Assembly: GCA_015680685.1 (NCBI GenBank)
Contig: MNCI01007639.1
Span: 204,566-268,565, forward strand
Length of the DNA stretch: 64,000 nucleotides
Origin: Gnetum montanum
Taxonomy: Eukaryota > Streptophyta > Gnetopsida > Gnetales > Gnetaceae
Reading direction: 5' to 3'
Positions 1-13,100 of this stretch are shown piece by piece; position 1 is the first letter of the stretch; every line of letters starts with the position of its first letter. Below the pieces are notes generated by a model. It made no database searches. It was not told the origin of the DNA and saw only the letters and a program-made list of their open reading frames with translations. Made by a program: the position numbers and the translations under genes.

Positions 1-199
1 AAAATACCAAAAAAATCATATACCTCGGACTTACTTAACCATACACCGTGACAACAACAAGTAAGTCTGGGAAGACAACGATTAATTAACCCCAAGTATT
101 CCTTGCGGCATTTAGGCATTTAGTCTACAGAGTTCGATCGGATCACGCGTGCTACGCTCGTTTCGTATGGTTGAGTGTAGGGGTACCTTGCCATTCATC
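1..199. other. Unassigned sequence that cuts E1 pol
   Basis: Homology to the RT of the neighbouring elements stops near position 200, just after the codons corresponding to the conserved LEH step of RT. The bases before that point match nothing else in the window. They contain a 9-bp inverted repeat, GACTTACTT at 28-36 and AAGTAAGTC at 59-67. This could be the edge of another inserted element or a deletion junction. I cannot identify it. Confidence 0.4.
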
Positions 200-922
200 A
201 ATGCTCAAGGTCGATCCTAATATGGTTGTAGCTTGAGAACCCATCCATGAAGGATAACAAGGTGTGTCTAGCCATGGTATCGATTAGTTGATTGATACTG
301 GGCAATAGGAAGTCATCTTTGATGGTGACCTTGTTTAGGTCGTAGAAGTCTATGCAAATGTGTATACTTCTATTTTTCTTAGGTACAACTATGATGTTGG
401 AGACCCAGTTCGCATAGTCAACAGCCTAGATGAAACTAGCTTTGTAAAGCTTGGTGATATCATCACAAGCTACCAACACCACCTTAGGTCTAACCTTGTG
501 TGATTTCTATTTTCCTGGTTTAATGTAGGGATCAAGAATTATCTTGTGCTAAATTAGCCAAGGATCTAGGCCTAGCTTGTCCTCATATGACCATGCAAAT
601 ATCTTGATGTTATCGTTAAGCATCTTAGCAATGTCTTGGACATGTTGGGGCTTTAGTAAGGAGCTCAGTTTTAGCATTCATGACTTGCTGTTAGGTGTTG
701 TCATAGGATCTCAACAAGGGAATCCTCTATGATGTCTCCTACCTCTAGGTTGAGAGCCTTGACTAGATGGTTGGGCTAGTCTAGTGGTGCCTCTATGAAT
801 GCTATGTATTCAATGTAGGTTATAGGCTCAAGGTCTAGGCAATGTGGGTTAATGCATTACTTGATATTTCCATGAGGTCCCATGAGGACTAGAGGTGAGA
901 AGATCTACTCCTACATATCCAT
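200..922 (-). pseudogene. E1 pol fragment: start of reverse transcriptase
   Basis: The start at 922 corresponds to the ATG that opens RT in E2, E3 and E4. The translation begins with the family N-terminal region (a GPHG motif) and continues through a stretch like FAWSYED into the RT palm (VDYANWVSNIIVV, ICIDFYDLNK, LLSFMDGFSSYN). Several in-frame stops are present, and homology ends near 200, before the catalytic YMDD box. The palm core, both RNase H domains and integrase are missing. RT copies element RNA into cDNA in the cytoplasmic particle, but this copy cannot do so. It is recognised by comparison with E3 19902-19450 and E4 51956-51360. Confidence 0.85.
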
Positions 923-3001
923 GTTATATGCCTATAAAAATGAATCATAAAAACATCAAGTGACACCTATTTTATCAAAGTTAATATGCACAAATGAAGA
1001 GAAAGTAATGTGATGAAATTTGCCTAAGTATGCATGTGAGCTATTAAGGAAGGTAAGTAAGTTGGTGCCATTTTTAGGCCTCGATAGGCCATGTGTGTGC
1101 CAGTTTTAGGTCTTAGTGGATTGTGGACACATCATACATGACATTCCAGGAAAGGCTGGCCATGTTTAGGGAGTGGAATTAGCTCAGGTATTCACAAGGC
1201 AGTGAAAAATTAAAATTTTTGGCTAAGTATGGATGACTATGCTCTCCACTAGGCATCTAGTGTGGAGTGTAGTCCTAGGTTGGTGGATCATTAAATGACA
1301 CTAGGAGGGTATATAGGCACATTTTACCATGGGTAAGTTATCATTTTGCTGCTTTTGACTGTGACGTCTAGAGTGTAGTCTTGCCATTGCTATTGCGCAA
1401 TACCAATGGAGAGTGTAGTTAGAGAAGAATGACATGCTAGAGTGGACGCTTGCACCCAGGACCAGTGAACATCACTAAGGGAAAAAGAACACTAGAATGT
1501 CTACCACAGGCATGAGTGGAGGAGAGGAGGCCTTCAATGTTAGCTAGGTACCCTGACTATGTTCTTCCATTTGTTCATTTTTTTCTTGTTTCATTTTTTG
1601 CCATTGTTTCAAGGGTAAGGATTTGGCTATGTAGGTTCTTATGCCCTACCATGGTAGTGGCCATCATCATCATGCTCCACCATGGCTATGGTGGTGGGAA
1701 GGTGTTTTTTTTTGGGTAATGGGATTTTTGGAAGGATGGTGCATTGCATTTTGTGGCATGGCTATGGGAAAAATGGTCATTGCTACGTGATGTAGGGTAG
1801 CCACAGGGGCCACACATGGGGGTTTTGGAGTGGTTTGATGATAGTGGGAGTTTTTAGGGGATGCAAGCTAGGGTAGACATGTAGGTTGGAGTTTGGGGTG
1901 CGTGGGTGTTCTATTGTAGATTTTGGGGAGGAAGAATGATGGATCTTGGGGGTTTCGCTACGGCTACAACCAGCAATGGAGTGTGAGGATGTCAAGATTT
2001 TTCTTCACTTCTTTTTTCTTCTGTTGTATTCTTTTTATTTTTTCTTTGTCCTAGGGTGTGGCCGTAGGGATGCCAAGGTTTTGATAGTGGCCAAGGATGG
2101 CCTACTGTAGGGTAGGGGGTACAACAAGGGTTTGTCTCTATGTTTTTCTTCTTTAAAATTTTTTTTCTTATCTTTGGTGCAAAGTAGGGGTGAGGCAAGG
2201 GTCTATCCTTGCATTTTTTTGTTTCTACATTTTGGCATGGGGTAGGGGTGAGGTGCACTACATACCATGAGGGCCGTGAGGGTCATTGCATCCTATAGCA
2301 TGCCACAAGGGCCATGGGGAGGGAGGGGGGGATTGTTCCTTGCAACATGGTTGTAGGGGTCGTGAGGTGATTGATGCCAGGGCACACGTTTTTCTTAGTT
2401 TTTGAGAGAGAGTGAGGGGTGTGGCTAGCCATGATGGTGACTAGAGGGATTACTAGATGTGGCCCTATGGAGAGACTATGCTCTTCACGGCCTTAGGACT
2501 ATGCTCTCCATGTGTTGAAAGCATAGTCTAGTAAGTGTTTGTAAAAATGCCTATGTTGCAAGTGTTTGGAAAAATGTTTATTTTTTGAGACTAAGCTCTC
2601 CACATTTTAGATTGTAGTTGGGATGGTTCTAGAGTTAGAAAAATTTCATCCTCTTTAGAGTTAGAAAATTTTTGTAATTTTCAAGACTACACTCTCCACT
2701 GAGGTAGCCCATAGTTAGAAAATTTTTGCCAAAATTCTATAAACTATGCATGATGCTAAACCTACAAAATGTAATGTTAAGCCTGTGGAAATGTGCGATA
2801 TCCCATTTGGTACTAGGTGTGTCAAATGGATTGGTTGATGTCCTATACCGATGGGGCCCTAGAGTGTATTGCCAAAATTAAGAATTTTTGTTAGTCCATG
2901 TTATATTATGTTAATTTTTCCAACTTATCTTAATGATTTAATGCCAAAATTTGCATCTACATATGGATACTAATGCTTTTCTTGTTGCTTGGTGGATGTA
3001 G
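923..3001. other. E1 spacer between RT and antisense gene
   Basis: This non-coding stretch corresponds to the RT-aORF spacer of the other elements. It holds one perfect 4-6-4 dyad, GGCC-TCGATA-GGCC at 1077-1090, and one decayed unit, GGTC-TTAGTG-GATT at 1109-1122. A 40-bp imperfect hairpin lies at 1235-1274 with arms starting GACTATGC and ending GTGTAGTC. ACTACACTC-type motifs recur near 1400 and 2690. From 1500 to 2500 it is G/T-rich with no credible gene. Exon 1 of the antisense gene should lie here, but I could not recognise it. Confidence 0.6.
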
Positions 3002-6000
3002 AGTGCTGCTAAAGCCTATCTTGATTATAGTGGAGTTCATGGGAATCCTATGCTATATCAACGAGCTAGTCCCTAACATGCCTACACCAGATATGCGGGT
3101 GGGCCATCAGGTAGTGTGGTTTTGACTAGGGGCTTGTGAGTTCTTGGAATACTTGTTATAATAGTTTAGTTTGATCATGTGATCACATTTGGTAGTGGAG
3201 GCTACTAGCATCATCACTAAGACATTGCTACCTGGGGCTAACAAGGGCATCTTGAGGTTCATCTCAGATGAGCTCACTGATAACGATGATAGAATAGGTG
3301 GTTTAAGTAGAGGTCCTAGGAGTGCTCGGCACCTATCTAGGATACGATTCATGATGTGGTTGGTTGCTACAATAAAATTAGCATCCTTTTTATTATGTTG
3401 TGAGTGCACACGCTATTCTAGAACATACTTAGAACTATCTACTACGTTGAAGGGTAATTGCTTGCTCATGTTAGATTACTAATGGCTTAGGGTTAGTGCC
3501 AGATTTAGAGTTGATGAGGAATGCCTACTTGATGAGGTGGATGCTCTAGCCTTGATCCGTATTGCCCTAGAGGTGTTCTCATCTAGCTTGAATGTTTAGG
3601 TAGCTATGATTAAGTAGGTGGGGCTCAATCTAGAGGCCTATCCTACCTAACCTAAAGGATTACAAATGGTGTAGGATTCATGGTTAATCGAATGAGGAGT
3701 GGGCTACTGGTGAGATTAACACTGAGGAGATGCTTGTAGCACCATCCTTATCTCACACACTATTTGTGCCATGTACATGTCTATGTTTTGGCTTATGTAA
3801 TTGCTTGTGTATGCTTGTTAGTTTTTCTTTTCATGATGCTAACATTGTTTTACCTATGTTGCAGTGGTGGTTGCTTCAGGTGAGGTGACAGTGATCACTA
3901 TGGGCTATGCAAAGGCCACCCTCATCATGAAGTATGACAATGTGGAGAGTGTGCAACACTGGTTATTCCATAAAGCATCAAATGCACTGATAGCTTGGCT
4001 CACACATGTAGGGTTGATGGACCTATTTTTGGCCCTTAGCCTAAATATCTCAATGGTTGAAATGATCACCATCATCAGCTCCTTCAGCAATGACATTAGG
4101 CAGTTTGTCACCTGTGTGCATAGCATGATGGTAGTGTTGGATCTTAGCGAGGCCTTCTTTGTTGACCTCTTTGGACTCCCAATTGATGGCCTGATGATTT
4201 TTGATAAGGCCAGTAGGAAGGTAGACCATAGAGGAAAGATTGAGGACTAGTTGGGGGCCACTTGATCTTACAAGGGCATACTGATTAAGGATGTGCTTGT
4301 GCCTAAGGTGGGAGAGCTCTACCCTCTATTTTGTACTTGTGCCTTTCTAAAGTTACTCTTCCAAGGAAAGATCCTTCAGGTGGAATAGGAATAGGTGATG
4401 AAGGAGGTGCTATTGGAGGGTACAAGGTTCAATTGAGCTACCTATATAGCCACTAGCTTGCATGTAGAGATCTCTAGGTTATGGTTTAACCTCTAGATGA
4501 GGTCCCATGTCCACTTCACCTTCTTTGCAGGATACCTGCAAAGGTTCACAGAGCTCTTGGTTGCACACGACAAGGGGTGATGGGTTGTGCAGGATCATAA
4601 GTAGCTCTCTAAGCTATGGATTAAGCACATATTCATGAATACATGTGCATAGGACCCCTTAGAGAGGATCAATGGGTTGTTATCTGTAACAACTAAGGGT
4701 CTCATGGGGTAGTCACATTACTCACATGATAACATGGTCAAGGGTCCTCCAATTGGCACTAGGGACATGATTAAGGTAGATTGCTATATTGTAAAGACAG
4801 TGCGACCATCTAAGGCCAAGGTTAAGAGGCCACATTCTACAGAGGAGGCTACCCCTAAGGTCAGGAGGCTAAGCAGCAAGAGGATCCATATTAAGCTTCA
4901 AAGCTTGTGTGCAGAGGTTGTAGGTTAGTATTTGTAATTTTCTTAGATGCAGTAATTATATTTTTATGTATATTTATGTTTTTATATTTTTCTTTTATGT
5001 TATGTTGTTAACTAGCTAATGATGTGCATGTGTACTAATGTGCTGTGTATGCATATGTGTTAATCATAGAGATAGCAAAGAGGGCTATAGGAGTAGTGGT
5101 TGAGATAGTAGCAGAAGAAGCATCCCCTCAAGCTGAGGAGGGGGAGGCTCATAGGCATGAGCCTTGCAACATAGTAGAGACTCTCTAATAGTTGGAGGAA
5201 GAGGGGCTACTTCACCCTGATGGGGGTGATTTTCATAGCTTGTTTGATGTTGTGCAGCTAGGTGAGCCCCCTACACTCATGCCTGAAGGGTTGGTAGGTA
5301 ACTAACTTGTGTTGCCATCTATTATTACCTATTTTCTCTAGTATCTTCAGTTGTTTATCCATGTGCTAATTGCATAATTATGTTACAGCCTCAAATATTA
5401 CCACCAACAGTCCACATCTACCTACCACATGGAGTCATGGGTAGATATGCCCTATAAATCACCTTCATGGAAGGCATTGTTGAGGACATGATGGACCTCT
5501 TACAACATGTAGATCCTGAGCTCGGTATGTGTGCAATGTTGTTTTGCTTTATGTTGCTTTACTACTTGTGTCCTTAGTTCTTGGCTAAGATTGATTGATT
5601 GTTGCATGTCTACAGGTCCAAAGGTACGATGGGATTAGAGTAAGGTGGCCAAGGTGGATGCCCTCCTTGACCTCCCTATTGAAGTTGATTAGATGTCTTT
5701 TCACATGTATGAGACATAAAAAAAGTGTGTGCTTTATTGTACAACAACATTATTAGTCTGTAGGTGCTTGAATTAGCACTTGTGAAAATGCATGCATGAG
5801 CTATAGGAGAGAGTGGCTAGCTAGGATATGAAGATTAATGATCATCAATCTAGATATGATTTCTTAGAAACTAATGCGTAGGGATACAACACTTAGTGTA
5901 CCTCTGAGATTGAGCATGTCTGATATTGGATAGCTCTCAAAGGTAAGAATGAGGCCACCTAGGAGTTGATAGAGTAGCAATTATAGATAAACTTGCTTGT

Positions 6001-6612
6001 CCAAAAGAACCAAGATTGGAAGAACTATGGCATGAAGGTCTACTAGTGGGGGAAAATGCAAAAGAATTGCAAGCACTAGTGTAAGTGAGAATGCAATCCA
6101 TACCTACAATGGTACAAGGAGAAGTCCACCAAACATCATTGCCTTGAGATGTTTCTTGAGGTGATTGGAGAGAGGTAGGAATACGAGTTGTTCGCATGGC
6201 ACATGATGGTGAGTGGCTCTCCTAAGAGGTAGATCATCAACCCTTCTAGAGAGGCTTCTTTAGCTACTTTTCTGATAGAGCTGCCCACATGGACTACTAT
6301 GGAAAAAGGTAAGATCCTTGTGGGAATTGACTTTGGCTAGGAGGACTAGACACAACTTTTCAAATCCAAGATCCTTTGATGCTTGGAGGCTAGCTTTGGA
6401 AAGTTTCCTCTAGAAGTCATCAATGTGGGACCCTCTTAGGTTAGTTTTTTTTTTATTTTTGCATGTTTTAAATTAGCTTGTATTGTACAAGTTTTCTTAC
6501 CAATTGCATGTTTTTTTTGTGGTTATTGTAGTAGGTACCAGGAGATTCTATGAGCCCTAGCAACACAGTGGAGGATGAGGAACCTCCATCCCCACCTAGC
6601 GCCACTGGCTAA
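3002..6612 (+). pseudogene. E1 antisense spliced gene (aORF), decayed
   Basis: This is the E1 copy of the antisense gene, lying opposite to gag-pol between protease and RT. Exons placed by alignment and GT/AG sites are: exon 2 from 3002, exon 3 about 3500-3740 (degraded), exon 4 3865-4923, exon 5 5070-5297, exon 6 5389-5524, exon 7 5616-6439 and exon 8 about 6532-6612, ending in TAA. Exon 4 carries the most conserved block, including VGLMDLFLAL and DLFGLPIDG. Exon 5 is acidic. Exon 7 has the QNKQDW-like region (VQKNQDWKNY) seen in the other copies. There are many stops, mostly TAG where other copies have CAG or TGG. The function is unknown, with faint likeness to plant mobile domain proteins. 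Confidence 0.75.
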
Positions 6613-6860
6613 GCATGATCAAATGTACCCTTGCTATTGGTCATTTTTGCTATATTTTGTGACATGATGCTACTCATGATATGTATTAATATTCATATGA
6701 CATCTAATGAATACATTTGTTATGTGTACTATGTAATGTGTAAACTTTCTTTTTCATATGGTAATTTGCTATGTGCTTGTTATGCTTATAATGTGATAAG
6801 TTAATGTGCTAAGTTAGGACTATGCCATGATAGTGTAACTAAGCTATTGCAAGCTCCATG

Positions 6861-7200
6861 CTAGTTTAAGGCCATAACGGGAGGACCAACACTAGTTTAA
6901 TGTCATTTTGGACCAGTATGATGGGATTAAAGTAATAGTTTAAGGTCATTTTGGGCCACTGTGATGGGATTAAAGGCAATAGTTTAAGGCCATTTCAGGC
7001 CACAAAATTGCCAGATTAAGGCTATTTTGGGCTACAATGATAGGTTTAAGCCATTCTAGGCTATGTATTGCTAGCTTTAGGCCATTTTAGGCCACAGCAA
7101 GAGGATTAACGAGGGTATTTTTAGGCCATCTTAGGTTGCGAGTTGCCAGTTTAAGGTCATGGCTAGCCACACATTGCTAGTTTAAGGCCATGGTGGGTCA
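6861..7200 (+). repeat. E1 dyad array, GGCC type
   Basis: About ten imperfect units of the form AGTTTAA followed by GGCC, six bases and GGCC (for example GGCC-ATTTCA-GGCC and GGCC-ATTTTA-GGCC), spaced by roughly 30-60 bp. The array lies just beyond the 3' end of the antisense gene, on the protease side, in the same orientation as that gene. Arrays of the same type hold this position in E2, E3 and E4. An AT-rich stretch at 7201-7470 has no recognised feature. Confidence 0.8.
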
Positions 7201-7478
7201 TTTATTGCTACATATTATTTTTGTAATATTAGTTTTTATGATTTTTATGCATTTTGATATTTTTTATGCATGAAATCAAATGCATCAAAGAAATAATGGT
7301 AGAAATGTAAGCTAAGCTATTGAATGCATAGGCAATGCAAATGGTAAGCTAAGTGATTAAACTAAATGTAAATAATATGCTACTATGCTAATACAATGTA
7401 AATGAGGAGTAGGATACAGGGTGCAGGGAAGTGAATAGTAAGAAATTTCCTAGCACTCTTTTGGACTAAGATGATACC

Positions 7479-8127
7479 TTAGTCACGTAGTTGCTTCTTA
7501 ACTCCGTGTGGGTTAGGGGGCACATAGGGCCTAGGGTGTAGTATTTGGTAGTCTTCTAGATCCTTGCTTGCTACATTGAAGGGAAATTCTACCCATAGGG
7601 CATCCCCCAAAAGGTTAGTGATTTCTACTACCTCTTTGGGTGTGTTGGCCTGGTGTGTTTCATTGTTTGCTGAATGTGTGTCATTAGGGAATTCGACCTC
7701 CAACCCTTGCTCCATGTCTATGTTGTTAATAGCTATAAGGGTGGCGTTATCACTGTAGATGATAACTTCACCACCTTCATATGAAAGGTAGTTTTTTTGG
7801 TAAATCAGGGAGGAGACGATCCATAATTAGGCTAGCCAAGGCCTGCCCAATATCAAGTTGAATCCTAGCATCTCCTCTATGATGATAAATTCGATAGTGA
7901 TGGGGAATTGCTCCCTTGCCATGAAGGCTATTGTGACAATACCCTTAACGATGACACATGACTTGCTAAAGGACTTCAAGCATGTGATTTTGATCCATGA
8001 GGCATAACTTATTGACAACAGTGTATGGGATAACGTTTTTTGTTGTCCCATCATCAACGTGCACCCTTCAAATCTTGCATTTCCTGACACATATGGTGAT
8101 AAACATGGGGGCCGTTATGACCTCACC
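7479..8127 (-). pseudogene. E1 protease, downstream part
   Basis: Aspartic protease of the retropepsin type, which cleaves the Gag-Pol polyprotein. The active-site loop VHVDDG lies close to 8055, and the flap-distal motif FNLILGRPWLA ends at 7827. The tail reads through an acidic stretch to KKQLRD and a stop at 7479. The first part of this reading frame is at 42549 and above, separated by the insertion of E2. A frameshift between the two conserved motifs and several stops make it inactive. The variant DDG instead of DSG/DTG occurs in all copies, apart from a DDR change in E4, so it is a family trait. Confidence 0.85.
8123..8127. other. E2 target site duplication, left copy (TCACC)
   Basis: TCACC directly precedes the TG that opens the E2 5' LTR. 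The same five bases directly follow the CA that closes the 3' LTR at 42548. A 5-bp duplication is typical for Ty3 integrase, and the duplicated bases belong to the E1 protease gene. Confidence 0.9.
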
Positions 8128-8420
8128 TGAAACACCCTAAAATTTCAAGGCATTCTTGCTTCACTAGGGTCTTGGAAATGAGGAAAAAATTTCCACAAGT
8201 GTAGCCTCATGATAGTTTGGTAGGAAGTGAATGCATTGAATTTAGACTGTTCAATTCAGCAAGTTTTCCACCTACAGAGCTGACAGGCCCGATGGACTCT
8301 CCGACTTGCCCACTTGGGTGTTTCACCCAGCTGAAAGTCTATTTAGAAACCATGCTTGGAGTTGACAACGGTGCTTAGGATGCATAAAACAATTCAGAAA
8401 GTTTTCTAGTGAAGAAGTTT

Positions 8421-9140
8421 GCTACGCTACACTATGCTATGTAGCGTAGCAGACCTTAGAAGATAGTTGCTCAGGAAATCAAGTGCAAATCATTGTAGAA
8501 CAAAGTGCTATGCTATGCTACACTACGTAGCGTAGCACAGTGTAGCAAAGGAAAATCAGAACGGTCCAACTTACCAAGTGACTCCAATGAAGAAATTGCA
8601 CTCGACAAGCACTCTGGCCTCCAAAACCAGTTTTCTTGTTCGACTTCAAGTCCTTCAGCAAGGTCTCTTACTAGAAAGTGGCAGATTGAGTGAAATGTAG
8701 GACATGATGACTACTATGCTATGCTATGCTACATAGTGTAGCACAACGTAGCAACAATACAAGAGCAGTAAAAGATGTTTCAAATGCAAGTTCAGCAAGT
8801 GCAGATGTTCTCCTTCGCAAAAGGAAAAAGTTGCAGCTATTAGCATGATCAAAGCTTCAAAAAAGTGTTTGCAACTTTAGCACGAGTCATACATAAAGTC
8901 AACTGCTACGCTACCTAGTGTAGCATAGCATAGAAAAGATGCAAATTCAACGAAAATGTTTCAAAAGTTAACCCGATGTGCGCTAAGACTTCCAGCAGAT
9001 GTAGTTGACTTCAACGCGAGCTTCTTTTTCAAATTGGTGGCTACGCTATGCTACGCTGCATAGCGTAGCAAGCAGCTATGCTACACCAACATGCTACACT
9101 CCATAGCATAGCACAGCGTAGCAAATAGCTACGCCATGCC
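8421..9140. repeat. Palindromic TACGCTA clusters in E2 U3
   Basis: At least six clusters (near 8421, 8507, 8713, 8905, 9042 and 9085) combine runs of GCTACGCTA or GCTATGCTA with the reverse TAGCGTAGC, giving imperfect palindromes of 25-40 bp. The 3' LTR has the matching clusters between about 41030 and 41770. They sit upstream of the TATA box, where enhancers would be expected. Similar clusters occur in the E4 LTR and in antisense-gene introns. Confidence 0.8.
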
Positions 9141-9326
9141 AGTATGCTTCATCTCTTGCTTGCATTGTTTGCATACCTAATACCAGCACTCCCAGTTTCG
9201 ATAGCATGATTGCAGTGTGGCAGGTTCACAATCAGCTTTGCATGTTCATGTAGTATTGACACATCAGCATTTCGTGGGTCCAGGACACATGGCATCTAAA
9301 CCACATTTCTCACATGCTCCTAGCCT

Positions 9327-9334
9327 TATAAATA
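9327..9334 (+). promoter_or_regulatory. E2 5' LTR TATA box
   Basis: TATAAATA in the context CTAGCCTTATAAATACC. The same box lies in the E2 3' LTR (41949-41956) and, reversed, in the E1, E3 and E4 5' LTRs, in each case about 500-700 bp from the inner LTR end. It is the likely promoter of the gag-pol transcript. Confidence 0.8.
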
Positions 9335-9926
9335 CCTCGACAAGGAACTCTCAAAGGGTTGGTAAAAATAAGGCATCTGTGGGCAAAAAACTTTGGTTGG
9401 AAATTTTGGCAAAATTTTGAGCATTGTTGGCTTTTAGCCTTGGAATTTGGCACTAGGTTTTTGCTTGTTGGCACTTTCTATTGATGGCTCTTAAGCTCAT
9501 ACCTGAAAATATAGTTGAGGCATTTTGAGTGTTCCAGTCATTCTTGGACCCTCTGTGCATCTCCAGCATTATATAACCTAGAACAGACTTTCAAGAAAAG
9601 GAGAGAATCAAAATCATAACTTTGAAGTGATGCACTTTCTCATCCCAGTTACTCTGTTGTTTTTACATTATTATCACTATTTAGCATCATTTTATTTATT
9701 ATCACATTTATTAATCATTGATTAGATCTCATGTATTTCGTGCTTAAAATGACGTTTACATAAGGTTAAGTTACACTGACTAAGTCCTTGTCTGATTGAC
9801 CAGATCGTTCAGGGCACCTCATTTCCATTTTTACCCAGCACGACCCTCACATGGATATGAGGTTAAGATTGTTAGCCCGACGACCTCTCGGTGTTTTCTA
9901 GCCATCGAAATTTTCGGTTGCTATAG

Positions 9927-10169
9927 TTTTCTAGTGCTAGAAGGAGGGACTTTTGGTGCCTTTTCCATGTTTTACGGTAGTCTTGTAAGCGTTTTGTACC
10001 CCAACACGCACTAGCGTAAACTTGATACCCTTTTGCGGTTGTTTACGCATTGTGTGATGCAGATCGGTCACTACGACTATTCCTTTGGAATCCTGCAGGA
10101 CATAAAGCCTCCAATCACCACTTTATCCCTTTGAATTTCTTATTGCAAACTCTCATTGACTTTATAGAA
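9927..10169 (+). other. E2 leader with candidate primer binding site and palindrome
   Basis: The candidate primer binding site is at 9933-9950 (TAGTGCTAGAAGGAGGGA here, TGGTGCTAGAAG.AGGG in E3 and E4), a few bases after the LTR. I could not match it to a particular tRNA with certainty. A perfect 13-bp dyad, ATTCC-TTT-GGAAT, lies at 10079-10091. The same dyad lies 80-95 bp before the gag ATG in E3 and, slightly altered, in E4, so it may be a packaging or dimerisation hairpin. Confidence 0.6.
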
Positions 10170-13100
10170 ATGGCATCTTCAACCACTGCTATTACTACCA
10201 CTAACCTTGAAGTTCTTGTTCTGGTTCAAGGTACTATAGGTGCTGAGTAACCACCTAGCCTGGTGCGAGAGTTACGTCGATCTCTCAGGGTCCAAAACTG
10301 GGCACTTGAGAGCTTGACGCAGTAATACGAATGATATAAATTTCTCTGTGCTAAGGTGTAGGAAAAATTTCCCTTAGACACATAAGAAATTGAAGATAAA
10401 TGTAGCTTCGAGTTCACCTATTGCGATGGGATGGTATTTGTTCCCAGCCCTGGCATTTCCATTCCTTTGATGCAATCGCATCAGTGGATCATAGATCAGT
10501 TGGTACGATTGTCTAGGCCTGGGGAGTCACAAGACATGTCATCTCACCATGATGAGGTATTCCAAGATGGGCAAGAGGAACTAGATTCCCAGTCTGAAGG
10601 TGGGGTCAAATTAGTCCTACCACCATCCCTCCTACCCCATCTTTCTAGAGGAACCCACTCTTTACTACCACTTCCTTTATGATCAAAATTGCATTGTTGC
10701 AATCCACAATTCCACCAGTAATGGGTAGACATGCCATGCATTCGACGTATCAACATGCCTACTCCCTTGTTTCATTCTTAGCCACTACTCCTCTACCAAT
10801 CATTCCCCAGTCCATCCCTGTATCGCATAATGCACCAATCACGGCTACCCTGCCCCATGTTCACACCGTACCTACCTCGCAGTTTGATGCAGTCTCTACT
10901 TCCATTCCTACATTCACACTTGCCCCACCATTAGCAGTGGGACTAGGCCCATCCACATGGTGGATCCCATTCACTTCTCCTCCTATTTTGCAACCGTTGC
11001 AGATGTCCCGCTACACTAGCCAACAAATCTATCAAGTCCCACAAACGGTACAACCTAGCGTAAGACTCTGGTCTATCCCATCGGTCACATAAGAGACCTA
11101 CCCTGTAGCATAACTAGCCGCTGCTGCTACAATAGCACCACCTACCGGGTGGTGGATAGTGTAAGTAGCACTGTTCGTAGGGGCTGCCCCAACGACATCG
11201 CCTATGGGCCACGTCGCTGCCCCTTCCACACCATAAATGGGAGTTGCCCCTGCAACTCCCCAACCATCCACATCATCCTCAGGTCTCGATCAAGCATTAT
11301 AGCTTATCTAGACCCTCAAAAAGGAAATAAAAGGCCTCAAGGCTGTCAGTTCTGATACGGTACAAGTCATGGACTTCTACTAGGATGATCCCATTAGCCT
11401 GGTAGTCCCTGCGCTAACGTTACCCCCTGGGATCACTTCCCCATTTCATGAAATACAATGGGGAAAAGGATCCCAATGTGCATCTTGTTACGTTTAGGTC
11501 TGAGTCCCTTCTTCTGCAAAAATGGCTGCATACAATCATCCATGTCTTTGATATGTCTCTGATGGGAAAAGCCCTGGACTGGTACCATGTGCTTCCATGG
11601 TCCTCCATCTCAACCCTAGAGGAGCTCCTAACTCAATTTTTGATGCGTTTCAAGTATAACTTGTGACCAAAAATCATGTTGGATCAGCTAATGAGTGTGA
11701 AAAAAGATCCACTGGAACTAGCCCAAAAGTTCATACAATGGTGGAGTGCTACCCTTAATGAGATCCGCAAGTCCATCGTGGAGGCCCATCTACTGGCCAT
11801 TTTTAAGGGTGTAGTAAATGACTTCATCAAGTCCAAAATATACTATCTCACTCACCACACTCTTAGTTAGGCTTTCACTCAGACTAAAAGCATATAGGAC
11901 ATGGTTGAGGTAAGCAAAGACCCGGCCTACATTGCATACAAAAATACCTTTATGAAGAAGGATAAAGACAAGGGTAAGGTTGCAACAACCATAGTGGCTG
12001 CTATGGCAAACGAAGCCAAGCCCAACAACAACAAGAATAACAAGAAATTGGCCACACCAGCAACTAACCCCACACACAAACAGGGCAACGCAACCCAAAC
12101 CTCAACATCTGCACCTGAAGCATTCGCACCACCTAAACCGAACTTTGAACATAAAGATTGCTCAAAGTATACCCCACTTCCTGTCAAGCCTTTAGAACTT
12201 CTAAAGTAGATACTGGCGGTAGGGTACATCCAACACAAGCAGATGTCATAAAAAATATCAACGGTATTGTGAACTCCTTAGGAACCCCTTCTTGGCTTTG
12301 TCCAATGAACCACCAGTTCCTAAGGGTTTAAGGTTGGAGCAGTTTTATGACTACCATCAATAGTGTGGTCATGACACGGATTATTATATGGTGTTAAAGG
12401 ATGATATCCAAAGAATGATTGATTAAGGGAAACTAGTTCTAGATGAGAGCAACCCAGTGTGTCCCGAGAATCAATCTCGACATGTCTACATGAATCCCCT
12501 TAATGCCAATAATTCTAGTTATATTATCAACACCATCGTCGTTGACAGTAATCTTAAACTGCCCTAGCAGCTGTTTGTGGTCCGTGTGCCTCAACGTAGT
12601 GCACCAGCATCACCAGCGACTAACAAAAACCTATAGCAACTATTTGTTTAGAGTGTTCCTCCCCGAACATTCACCCCTGCATCACCTGTGAGCAAAAATG
12701 CTCCACCGCCTTGGGCATTGACACCATTAGCACCATTTTTCATTAGGGGGCCAAGCCACTCAATAGCCCCCACCCTGCATAAGACAACTTCATAGCCTTC
12801 TCATCCAAAGAAATGAGAAGGGCATTTCATAGGTGAGACGTCTACAGAATGTACCGCTCCAGGTCCTTCCAAGTCTATGTCCTTGCCCCCTGCATCTATG
12901 TCCTCATTGCCAAAAGATGACGTTGCTATGCATGGACAATCATCACCAACTTGCCCAAAAGGGTCTGATCCCAGACCCGAAGCTGTCCCTCCTCGCGAAA
13001 TTTGTCTCTTGGGATGAATGGAAGAGGAGAAAGGAAGTAGACAGGAAGGTGGCCCTGATCTTTTAAATGCTCTCACTTAGGTCAAGCAGGCTCTAAAATA

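Larger units (their letters stand above)
8128..9926 (+). repeat. E2 5' LTR
   Basis: It begins TGAAACACCC and ends GGTTGCTATA, where the final CA has become TA compared with the 3' LTR. It pairs with 40740-42548 along its whole length. The region before the TATA box carries clusters of GCTACGCTA/TAGCGTAGC palindromes. U3, R and U5 cannot be separated exactly, but transcription should begin shortly after the TATA box at 9327. Confidence 0.93.

Noticed and set aside
28-67. Terminal inverted repeat of a DNA transposon
   Set aside because: Only 9 bp with a 22-bp gap, no matching second end or target duplication seen in the window.
1516-2258. Short open frames in the E1 spacer
   Set aside because: Low-complexity G/T-rich DNA with no conserved counterpart in other elements.
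10679-11092. Separate Pro-rich protein
   Set aside because: It aligns with the Pro-rich middle of gag in E3 and E4, so it is part of E2 gag.
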